Below are positions 8,064-15,578 of a stretch of DNA of 50,409 nucleotides, piece by piece. The notes beneath the pieces are model-generated. The model ran no database searches, was not told the origin of the DNA, and saw only the letters and a list, made by a program, of their open reading frames with translations. Location: the NCBI GenBank assembly GCA_017535315.1, contig JAFXUD010000092.1, forward strand, positions 1-50,409. The letters are read 5' to 3'. The position numbers and the translations under genes are program-made. Source of the DNA: Victivallales bacterium (GTDB taxonomy: Bacteria; Verrucomicrobiota; Lentisphaeria; Oligosphaerales; Oligosphaeraceae). Position 1 is the first letter of the stretch. The number at the start of each line of letters is the position of its first letter.

Positions 8064-9863
8064 TCATTCCCATGTCACAGGGCCAAAGACGACGTAGTTC
8101 GCCCTGCCCTTGTCGGGCAGGATGCCAGGTGTGCTGAAGCAGGGCTTCGAGCAGATGGCCAGAAAACTCCCTTTGGGAAGATAATGGAACAGGAGGTCCA
8201 TATCCATGGAGGTCATGTTGGCCTTCAGCAGTTTCTTCTCACACAGTTCAGTCATCAATTTGTTGGGTTCCATGACCTTGGCAACATCCGTATTACCACA
8301 TGCATCCATCTGGTGCCTCGCCCCCTCCGCAATTTTCCCCGTGCTCTTGAAGGCCTTGCCCTCTGCGTCGCGCGCAATGAAATGTTCCATCGGCACAGGC
8401 AGGCCGTTGACGAACTCCGCCTTGCCATCCTTCAGGATGCAGCGGATTCTTTCATTTCGCTGTTCACACCGTCGGACAATGTAGTTCAGAGGTGTTCTGG
8501 GCTTCAGGATACTGGGGTCAAGCACCATGCCTGCCTTGTCCAGCACAAAAAGGGAACACTTTTCCATAATGACGAGATGGTCTGTCTCCCCGAACACCAA
8601 TTCCTTTCGATTCGAGGAGTTGGCCATCAGGCTACATAGAAAAACGGAAGATGCCACTTTCTCATTCTGGTCAAAATAGGTAAAGGCACTTATCTCCCCC
8701 TCCAGTTTGAAACCAAATGAAAACGATACGAAAAACACCACCATGAGGCAGAATACCAAGGAAATCAGGGGAATTGTCAGGAGCAGCAGCGGCTCCTTAT
8801 GTCTTTTGCGGAGCCAAAGGTAGTTCACAGGACCGACCAATACGGCAAACAGGAGCATTACCAGCATCAAAGGCCCTAGACTCACCTTTGGCGATTCGAT
8901 GGCAAGGCTTTTCTTGTTGCTTTTGTCAAACAAAGTAACAGCATTTGTCAAGGCAAGTTCTGTCTCTGTTTGCATTTTCGCAGAGAGCAGATCATACCCC
9001 TGCCGATTGACGATAGCAGGCAGGTCCACACCTAATTCGGGCTGATAGGTTTCGTATGCACGCGCCTTGTTCATAAACTCATCGAATTCCTTCTCCCTTT
9101 GCTTTCTTGCAAAGGGGCGGAAGGTCACCATGTCGCCTTTTCCAAAACGCTCCACGTTTACCCCGCCCTTGTCTGGCACATCATCAGGCCATTTGTCCTC
9201 GGGCATGACGCAGCGGACGAGGCGCCCACCGTCGAACATCCATTGACGAAGCACCTTTTTCACATCGTCAGGCACATATTCGTTGGCGTCAATCCAGATA
9301 ACGGAATACCCCATGTAGTCATAGACATTTCGGCTCCAGTTCTCCATGCTGTCTGAAGCGGTGTATGATTTGTCTGTCGCGTTTTTTCCAAGTTTCCAGT
9401 AGAACAGGTATTTCAGGGTGTCTCCAGGCAGTGAATTGCTGAATAGAAAACCTTTAACGTGCTCCCTATAGCCTGCGAAATGGAATCCATGGGGGTAGTT
9501 CACCCCATTCACCCAAATGGAAAACGTCGGTTGAGAACGATAATAATAGGAGGCATGGAATTCCGTCATGGGAGCCTGCAAGTTCAACAAAGTGGAGGCT
9601 CCTGGTTCCAGCCTGACCTGCCTGATGGCATCTGGCTCCCTCATGACCACTCTCAAGGTCGCGGACTTGACGCCAGTGTTGGTCACCCGAAACCGCATAT
9701 TTACGTTGCAGAAATACCCTCCCTGGTCTATTGTTGGCAACAGTTCCCCACCCACTCTGACCATGGTGATGTCGCCAAACTTCTCCGCCAGAACGACACT
9801 GGAAACAAGCAGAAGCATCGCCAATACACGGCTGAAACAAACTGGAAGAACTCTCCCCATCAT
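8064..9863 (-). CDS. Exported membrane-anchored protein of the MoxR/ABC cluster
   Basis: 599 residues. A signal peptide (about 1-26, ending VVLA) is followed by a beta-rich outer domain of about 300 residues. Within it YSVIWIDANEYVPDD..RQWMFDGGRLV (187-215) resembles the GldG/gatase-like 'decide the lowest row of a list' fold. Two membrane helices follow at about 328-350 and 357-384, the first ending VGPVNYLWLRKRHKEP, a motif common in proteins of MoxR-linked clusters, then a second soluble domain to the end. Its ATG overlaps the stop of the permease gene by four bases, so it is translationally coupled to it. It probably acts with the ABC transporter at the inner membrane. No enzyme motif is visible. 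Confidence 0.65.
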   Translation of the reverse strand: MMGRVLPVCFSRVLAMLLLVSSVVLAEKFGDITMVRVGGELLPTIDQGGYFCNVNMRFRVTNTGVKSATLRVVMREPDAIRQVRLEPGASTLLNLQAPMTEFHASYYYRSQPTFSIWVNGVNYPHGFHFAGYREHVKGFLFSNSLPGDTLKYLFYWKLGKNATDKSYTASDSMENWSRNVYDYMGYSVIWIDANEYVPDDVKKVLRQWMFDGGRLVRCVMPEDKWPDDVPDKGGVNVERFGKGDMVTFRPFARKQREKEFDEFMNKARAYETYQPELGVDLPAIVNRQGYDLLSAKMQTETELALTNAVTLFDKSNKKSLAIESPKVSLGPLMLVMLLFAVLVGPVNYLWLRKRHKEPLLLLTIPLISLVFCLMVVFFVSFSFGFKLEGEISAFTYFDQNEKVASSVFLCSLMANSSNRKELVFGETDHLVIMEKCSLFVLDKAGMVLDPSILKPRTPLNYIVRRCEQRNERIRCILKDGKAEFVNGLPVPMEHFIARDAEGKAFKSTGKIAEGARHQMDACGNTDVAKVMEPNKLMTELCEKKLLKANMTSMDMDLLFHYLPKGSFLAICSKPCFSTPGILPDKGRANYVVFGPVTWE

Positions 9864-11290
9864 TTCGCCTCCTTTTCCTCAAAGACAAACCTTTTCATGG
9901 AAGCATAAACATACTTGCACAGTGGCAAAAGGGTCACCAGGCAGAAAAGCATCCCCAACCACCCGATTTCAACACTTCTGGCGCAGCATACAGGCGTTGT
10001 CACTAGCAACATCCAATAATCCCCAAATTCGCCATTTTCAAAACACATTACGCTGGCAAGCAGAAACGGGATGACGAACAACAGGAAAAACACCAATATT
10101 CCTGCATACTCTGGCTTCAGTTTTCTGAAAGAACGCACAAGTATCAAGGCAAACTGAATGTAAAAAAGCAGGTAGAAAGCAATGATATAAAAGACACTGG
10201 CCACGGCATCACCTGCCAAAAAGAGTTCGACAGGCGCCAGCAACATCCACCCCAGTACTGCCGCTCCCCAAATGAGAAGGTACAACCAGGAAAACGCCAG
10301 CCCGCCTGCACGTCCGCTGGAAAGAAGAAAACGTAAAAATCGCCTTACCCGCCCATCTGGACGCTCTGCCATGACGCGCGCCCCAGGCTCATCACGTTCA
10401 AACAGGCATATTATGACGGTGATGAAAAACTGAACAAGAATAAGAAAAGAGGAAAAGGCGAGAAAGTCATCTGCATCATACCAGGAGATTTTTCTGCGGC
10501 AAAGTGAAAGTGATCCATTCAGAGCAATCAGAAGCAGAAGATTTGCCAGACCAAGGAGTCTCAGCCAATATACTCTATTGCCAAAGCTGGTTATGACGGC
10601 GACCGTCAGGGAGAACAACAGCGTTGAGGCAAAAATGAACGTAATCACATAGCAGAAAATGGAGAAGACAACGTCTCCGCCAAGGTGGCCTGAGCCAAAG
10701 CCAAGGCCAATTGGAACAAGAGCCTGAGCACCAACATACGAAAATATAAAGATGAATCCAAGCAGATTCTTTTTCCCAAAAGAAGCCAGCATAAGGCCAA
10801 ACTGGATGAAAAGAACATAGATGGGGATGATGCCCATGCTCCAGCCCACCATCTGCGGTATGGAAACGCCACGCAGAAAATAGGCGATGAACATGAAGGG
10901 CATCGCAATGGTGTAGATGTCCAGCATGACTACTACCTGGCTGATGACCTTGCCGATGACTATCGAGCGTGGCGAGATAACCGATATGCGGGAATAATCC
11001 AGTTCTTTCGCGCTACGTTCCTGCGTGAAGATCATGGGAGCGCGGCCAATGCAGATAATCAGGATGGCAAGTCCTACCATCACCTGCTGGATCACAAAGG
11101 ATATCATCCCCAGGTCCTCCAGCGTGCTCTCGTGCATGGAGCTGTAGTTCAGGGCAATGATCAGGTGCATAAGCAACTCTGCAACGAGCAGCAGGACAAG
11201 CGTCGTCAAAACCGTCTTGTTGTGAAAGAGCTGGCGCGTCTCCTTGACAAACACGGGATTCAGTCTATCGCTTAAATCATCTAATGTCAT
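9860..11290 (-). CDS. ABC-2-type transporter permease
   Basis: 476 residues, highly hydrophobic, with roughly a dozen membrane segments. The start FVKETRQLFHNK (about 14-25) is the pre-TM amphipathic stretch seen in ABC-2 permeases. The first helices follow (TVLTTLVLLLVAELLMHLII). An ABC ATPase gene lies 49 bases upstream in the same strand and is the obvious partner. The stop overlaps the start of the exported membrane protein gene. It is about twice the length of a minimal ABC-2 domain, so two permease halves may be fused, or extra helices added. The cargo is unknown; related gliding or envelope transporters are one analogy. Confidence 0.75.
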   Translation of the reverse strand: MTLDDLSDRLNPVFVKETRQLFHNKTVLTTLVLLLVAELLMHLIIALNYSSMHESTLEDLGMISFVIQQVMVGLAILIICIGRAPMIFTQERSAKELDYSRISVISPRSIVIGKVISQVVVMLDIYTIAMPFMFIAYFLRGVSIPQMVGWSMGIIPIYVLFIQFGLMLASFGKKNLLGFIFIFSYVGAQALVPIGLGFGSGHLGGDVVFSIFCYVITFIFASTLLFSLTVAVITSFGNRVYWLRLLGLANLLLLIALNGSLSLCRRKISWYDADDFLAFSSFLILVQFFITVIICLFERDEPGARVMAERPDGRVRRFLRFLLSSGRAGGLAFSWLYLLIWGAAVLGWMLLAPVELFLAGDAVASVFYIIAFYLLFYIQFALILVRSFRKLKPEYAGILVFFLLFVIPFLLASVMCFENGEFGDYWMLLVTTPVCCARSVEIGWLGMLFCLVTLLPLCKYVYASMKRFVFEEKEAK

Positions 11291-11339
11291 ATCGCGTATA
11301 TGATGGATGAGGGTTATTGGTTAAGGGCAATGCATGGGT

Positions 11340-12302
11340 TCACTGCAGTTTTCCGCTGGTCATCTTCATGAAAATCGTCTCCAATTCAGCCTGTGCCTTG
11401 CCGAAGCCGACGATGGGGAGGCCAGCGGCGAAAAGTCGTGCCATGACAGGCGGGACATCCTGTTCTGTTCCCTTGATGGTGGCCTCCACTTCACCTGGGG
11501 CAAACAAACTTGCAGAAAGAACGTTGGGGTCCTCCAGAAGCCTGTTCCGCAACTCTTCGCCAGAAGACAGCACATGTATCTTGATGACAACTGTTGGAGT
11601 AGATTCCTTCGCCTCATCGCTCCCTGTTTCCTGAAGATGATTCAGCGAATCCAGTGTGCCAGCCCCCAGGATGCGTCCCTTCTCGATAATGACAGCGCCG
11701 TTGCAGATGTCCTGCAGTTCCGAAAGGATATGGCTAGAAATCAGAATGGCCTTGCCCTGTTCAGCAAGAATCTTCAATAGAGCCCGCAGTTCCAGACGTG
11801 CACGCGGGTCCAGTCCCGCCGCTGGTTCATCCAGCAGCATGACGCTGGGATTGTTGACCAGAGCCCGTGCCAGGCTGACCCTTTGCTTCATGCCCTTGGA
11901 AAGTTCGTTCAAGTATTTCGTTCGTATCTCCCCCAGATTCGTGAACTCCTCTATTTCCACCAGCGTCTTGCGGCGCCGCACCCCTTTCAGGCCAGAGATT
12001 CGTGCGAAGAAATCCAGATACTCCCACACCTGGATGTCCTTGAACTCGGGGAGCGAATCAGGCATGTAACCCAGAAAGGTCCTGATTTTGTCGGGATAGT
12101 TCACGAGTGAGACATCGTCAAAGAAGACGTCGCCCGAATCAGGCTCCTCCAGTGTCGCCATGATTTTCATGGTCGTGGTCTTTCCCGCTCCATTCGGGCC
12201 GATGAATCCATAAATCTGTCCTGATTCAAAGCTGAACGAAACGTTGTCAGCCGCCTGGGTCTTCCCATATTTCTTGCAGATGTTGTTAAGCGTGATTTTC
12301 AT
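11340..12302 (-). CDS. ABC transporter ATP-binding protein
   Basis: 320 residues, one ABC nucleotide-binding domain plus a C-terminal extension. Walker A GPNGAGKTT is at 35-43, the signature LSKGMKQR at 134-141, Walker B VMLLDEP at 154-160 and the H-loop ISSHIL follows. The C-terminal part (about 225-320) looks like the regulatory domain found in ATPases of ABC-2 exporters. AGGAAAGG precedes the ATG. The gene pairs with the permease and the exported membrane protein downstream. It lies 327 bases after the MoxR gene, a gap filled by a triple-hairpin repeat. It drives export or membrane remodelling; the substrate is unknown. Confidence 0.92.
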   Translation of the reverse strand: MKITLNNICKKYGKTQAADNVSFSFESGQIYGFIGPNGAGKTTTMKIMATLEEPDSGDVFFDDVSLVNYPDKIRTFLGYMPDSLPEFKDIQVWEYLDFFARISGLKGVRRRKTLVEIEEFTNLGEIRTKYLNELSKGMKQRVSLARALVNNPSVMLLDEPAAGLDPRARLELRALLKILAEQGKAILISSHILSELQDICNGAVIIEKGRILGAGTLDSLNHLQETGSDEAKESTPTVVIKIHVLSSGEELRNRLLEDPNVLSASLFAPGEVEATIKGTEQDVPPVMARLFAAGLPIVGFGKAQAELETIFMKMTSGKLQ

Positions 12303-12332
12303 TGCCCTTTCCTGTCATGGAATCCACTTCCC

Positions 12333-12601
12333 GAGGTAATTTAAAAGGGAATTATATACTTGAGTTTCCTGATGACATCATCCCTCACTGGTCGATGGCC
12401 AGGATACGCCGTGCCGCTTCGCTGCGCTACGCGGCACGGCGCAAGAAGACTGGGATGGTCATCTGACCGTGGGTTTCGCTTCGCCGCTGTCGCGGCTTCG
12501 CTCCACCCACGGCTATGCTCCTGCCGCCGCTTACGCGGCTCTTCTCTGTTGGTGAAGTCCAATCGGCAACTAAAGCTTATAATTCCCATTAAAATTACCT
12601 C
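12333..12601. repeat. Triple-hairpin repeat element, copy A
   Basis: A 269-bp element with imperfect terminal inverted repeats: the left end GAGGTAATTTAAAAGGGAAT is matched by the complement of the right end (GAGGTAATTTTAATGGGAAT), and both continue ATTATA..CTT.AGTT.CC. Inside are three GC-rich hairpins: CGCCGTGCCGC/GCGGCACGGCG (12407-12417 with 12431-12441), CCGTGGGT/ACCCACGG (12467-12474 with 12505-12512, with an inner GCCGC/GCGGC stem) and GCCGC-TTAC-GCGGC (12526-12539). The same core occurs near 13683-13882 and 37105-37364. No open frame encodes a transposase, so it is non-autonomous. It lies between the MoxR and ABC ATPase genes. Confidence 0.9.
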
Positions 12602-12629
12602 TCACGTCAAATGACTCCATCATCTACAA

Positions 12630-13652
12630 TCACGATTCGCTGGAAAATCCCTTTGGCAACTTGATATCGGCAGGTTGCACCTTCTCCAGAAGCGTCTCCA
12701 CCAGTTGCAGAGAGGTAATCTTCTCCAGGCGCGCCTGGTAGTTCAGCAACAGACGGTGGTTGAGCACCCAGGGGGCAACTGACTTCACATCCTCAAATCC
12801 AACAGTGGGACGCCCCGCCAGAAGCGCCGCTGCACGCGCAGCCTCCGCCATTGCAATGGCGGCACGCGGCGAGGGACCGTAGGCAAGATAATTCGTCACC
12901 TCATCAATGGCTCCGTCTCCACCAGGCTGGCTTGCGGCGACCAAATTTGAAACATAGAACGCCACCGCCTGGCTCAGGCTAATCCGCTCCATCGTGGCAA
13001 ACAGTCCGTCCAGTTCCTCCTTCTTCAAACTCCAAGTCGGCTTCGGCGGCTCGCCACGACGGCGTTCCGTGATGATTCGCGTGAGAACCTCGGCATCCAC
13101 ACCGCTGACCTCAAGTTTGAACATAAAACGGTCCAATTGCGCCTCTGGAATGGGATAGGTCCCCTCCAGCTCAATGGGATTCTGCGATGCAAGAACAAAG
13201 AAGGGCTCTGGCAACGGGCGTGTCACGCCAAGCAGGGTGACGGAGCGTTCCTGCATCGCCTCCAGCATCGCCGCCTGCGTCTTTGGCGAGGCACGGTTTA
13301 TTTCATCCGCCAGGACGATATTCGCGAAGATGGCGCCAGGCTGGAAGGTCAGTTCCCGTTGACCATTTGCACCCATCTGGAGAATGCTGCCGCCCAAGAT
13401 GTCGCTCGGGAGCAGGTCTGGCGTGAATTGGATGCGCTTGAACTCCAAGTCAAGCAGCACTCCTAAGGCTTTTATCAAGGCGGTCTTACCGACGCCAGGC
13501 AAGCCCTCCAGCAGGATATGCCCCTTGCTCAAGATGCCAATAAGCACCAGTTTGTGGACATCATGATGTCCAAGCAGTATTCTGTCAAGTTCGTCCAGAA
13601 TTCTCTTTGTGCACTCCACGGATGGAGCCATTTCTTCAGGTGTCAGTAACAT
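12630..13652 (-). CDS. MoxR-family AAA+ ATPase
   Basis: 340 residues, usual size for MoxR. Walker A GLPGVGKT at 50-57, Walker B VLADEINRA at 113-121, sensor 1 SQNP at 156-159, and LDRF at 173-176. The C-terminal lid domain contains the family's GPSPRAAIAM. MoxR proteins are chaperone-like ATPases that help assemble or activate partner proteins, often with von Willebrand-type or DUF58 partners. Here a coiled-coil membrane protein lies upstream and an ABC exporter downstream; no DUF58 gene is present between them. AAAGGGG before the ATG is a good ribosome site. Hairpin elements lie in both flanking gaps, which may decouple expression. Confidence 0.93.
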   Translation of the reverse strand: MLLTPEEMAPSVECTKRILDELDRILLGHHDVHKLVLIGILSKGHILLEGLPGVGKTALIKALGVLLDLEFKRIQFTPDLLPSDILGGSILQMGANGQRELTFQPGAIFANIVLADEINRASPKTQAAMLEAMQERSVTLLGVTRPLPEPFFVLASQNPIELEGTYPIPEAQLDRFMFKLEVSGVDAEVLTRIITERRRGEPPKPTWSLKKEELDGLFATMERISLSQAVAFYVSNLVAASQPGGDGAIDEVTNYLAYGPSPRAAIAMAEAARAAALLAGRPTVGFEDVKSVAPWVLNHRLLLNYQARLEKITSLQLVETLLEKVQPADIKLPKGFSSES

Positions 13653-13682
13653 GTTTACCCCTTTTATCTTATCTCTTTATAA

Positions 13683-13882
13683 CCATTCAGAGGGGAGCAA
13701 ATAGGCACAATTAACCAGAACTTCTGTGCCTTGCCGCTCCGCTGCGCTACGCGGCAAGGCACAAAGGAACTGGGGCTATCGCTTGCCCGTGGGTTTCGCT
13801 CGCGCCAGAGGCGCTCACTTCACCCACGGATATGTTCCTCCCGCCGCTAACGCGGCTTACCATTCTGAATAGTAACATCTCT
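13683..13882. repeat. Triple-hairpin repeat element, copy B, with different ends
   Basis: It has the same three-hairpin core as 12333-12601: GCCTTGCCGC/GCGGCAAGGC, a CCGTGGGT/ACCCACGG stem and CCGC-TAAC-GCGG. The ends differ: instead of GAGGTAATTT..GGGAATTATA they read about ATAACCATTCAGA on the left and the near complement on the right (TGTTACTATTCAGA reversed). Boundaries are approximate. It lies between the coiled-coil membrane protein gene and moxR. It shows that the core can be combined with unlike ends. Confidence 0.8.
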
Positions 13883-13892
13883 TCTACCCTTT

Positions 13893-15344
13893 TTACTTCT
13901 TGAAATAGTTCTCAACCTCTTTCCGATGCTGTGGGTGAATGGGTCTGGAGGAGGCCTTCACCTTGCCGTTGCCCCCTGCCAGATTACCCGCCTTGACGGC
14001 ATTGTCCCCATCTCCGACATTTTCAGGCGATACAAGAGTCCGCTTCACCACAGAGGTGCTATCTGGCTTTGCCATGCCATCAACTCCCAAGTCAGTGACA
14101 TTATGCTCAACCTCCTTCGCCGTGTTCGTGAATTCAAGCGGTGCATCTCCCCTGCCTCGTCCTGCTTCGCCGTTTCCGCCCGTCATTCCCCCACATTGCA
14201 TGGCAATAGTAAAGGCACTGCCGCACTCCTCGCCTCCATTGGATACCAGCCATTCCTCAAGCGCCTTCAAGTCAAACTCTGCAGATGCCATCGAAACATT
14301 TTCGCAGGAAGAGCAGCCGTTCTTCTTCATCTGCTCGGCCATCTGCTTCAGTTTTTCCTTGATTTTGTCAGCATTCTTTTTCAGAAACTCCGCCAATTTC
14401 TTCTGCTGCTCAGGTGTCAATGGATTCTGCGGGGAGGCATTTTCAAGGGATGAAAGCGACGGCAGGTCTCCCGTCTCCGCAAGTTGCTTGAAAAGCGCCG
14501 ACAGCTCCTTGTCCTCCTCTGCAAGTTTTGCCATGAATTTGGCTATTTCCGAAGATGCCGTCGCAACCTCTTCGAAATGGTTTTCCAACTGTGAAAGCTT
14601 CTCCAGGGCCTCCGCCAATTTCTCCGAAGAGATGACATGTTCCATGGTTTCATTGAAATACTCTGAGATTTCCCTGTCTATCCGTTCCTGCAAAAGATCC
14701 AGCATTTCGTATGTTTTGGATGCCTCCCCTGCATCGTTGTACTGCTGGATATCCGCCAGGATATCTTTCATTTCCTTGAGCTTTTCAGAATTGACTTCCA
14801 AGGTGTTTTCTAGAATCTCCAACTGGTTTTCAATTTTATGCGTCTCATCCTGGATATCGAGAATCTTTTTGCCCATATTTGCCTCTCGCATTTTCTGCGG
14901 CGCAAAGACGGCGCAAAGGAGAAATGCCCCCCCGCAGAATGCAAGAATCATCTCCCGTCCCCAGGTATTCCAGCGGATAAACGGCACCGAAATCTTACTT
15001 CGCCTGGCCTGCCAAACAGATGCCCCCTCTTCTGCGGCGGCAACCATCAAGCCGCCTCCTTCCGAACGCGCATCCAGCCAGGCGATGATCGACTCGCTTG
15101 AGGGAAGATGCTTCGGATAGCAACACATCCCGACAACCAGCAAAAGAAGCCATACAACAATGCCACCCAGCAAAAGCTCTCCAGCATAAGAGTTTTCTGC
15201 AAAACTGCGGCACAGCAACAGCAAAACGCCGACAAGAAACGAGATGGAAGCGATGGTCAGAACACACCATCGCCCTACAAGACGCCAGTAGATTCCAGCT
15301 TTTACAGCTTTCACTGCCCTTGCAAGTTCCTCATCCATTCCCAA
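13893..15344 (-). CDS. Coiled-coil membrane protein of the MoxR cluster
   Basis: 483 residues. Membrane helices at about 26-46, 56-76 and 130-148 are followed by a long, highly charged coiled-coil region (about 160-350, rich in E/K/L heptads), then a low-complexity G/N/S segment (about 385-465). It ends RPIHPQHRKEVENYFKK, a tail seen in PVC proteins from MoxR-linked clusters, where it precedes a conserved V-x-x-YF. Topology suggests a large soluble helical domain. It is the first gene of the run to 8064, with a 212-base divergent promoter region to the ABC-F gene. No catalytic motif is visible, so an envelope scaffold role is only a guess. Confidence 0.6.
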   Translation of the reverse strand: MGMDEELARAVKAVKAGIYWRLVGRWCVLTIASISFLVGVLLLLCRSFAENSYAGELLLGGIVVWLLLLVVGMCCYPKHLPSSESIIAWLDARSEGGGLMVAAAEEGASVWQARRSKISVPFIRWNTWGREMILAFCGGAFLLCAVFAPQKMREANMGKKILDIQDETHKIENQLEILENTLEVNSEKLKEMKDILADIQQYNDAGEASKTYEMLDLLQERIDREISEYFNETMEHVISSEKLAEALEKLSQLENHFEEVATASSEIAKFMAKLAEEDKELSALFKQLAETGDLPSLSSLENASPQNPLTPEQQKKLAEFLKKNADKIKEKLKQMAEQMKKNGCSSCENVSMASAEFDLKALEEWLVSNGGEECGSAFTIAMQCGGMTGGNGEAGRGRGDAPLEFTNTAKEVEHNVTDLGVDGMAKPDSTSVVKRTLVSPENVGDGDNAVKAGNLAGGNGKVKASSRPIHPQHRKEVENYFKK

Positions 15345-15527
15345 ATTGCGACCTTTACAGTTGTTTTTTCCTGAATCTGTGCCAAATTATAACAAGGAGA
15401 CCGTTGCAAATGACAAGAACGTTATGCAATTGATTCTCTTGAAAAACATAGCACTTCATGACCCAATACAATATATATTGAATATTTTATTTTTCTACAG
15501 TTTTGCGCAATTTATCTTGGACGACAG

Positions 15528-15547
15528 GAGGTAATAATTTTTGCCTC
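15528..15547. repeat. Short imperfect palindrome with GAGGTAAT end
   Basis: GAGGTAATAATTTTTGCCTC matches its own reverse complement at 16 of 20 positions. It carries the GAGGTAAT start of the small element family and may be a relic. It lies in the divergent spacer of the coiled-coil protein and ABC-F genes (15345-15578), otherwise AT-rich without boxes I can call. Confidence 0.35.
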
Positions 15548-15578
15548 ACAGGATAAGTTGCCATGTTGCACCGAACAT

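Noticed and set aside
13939-15120. 393-codon frame on the plus strand
   Set aside because: Shadow of the coiled-coil protein gene; Ser-rich composition typical of antisense to Glu/Leu-rich coding.
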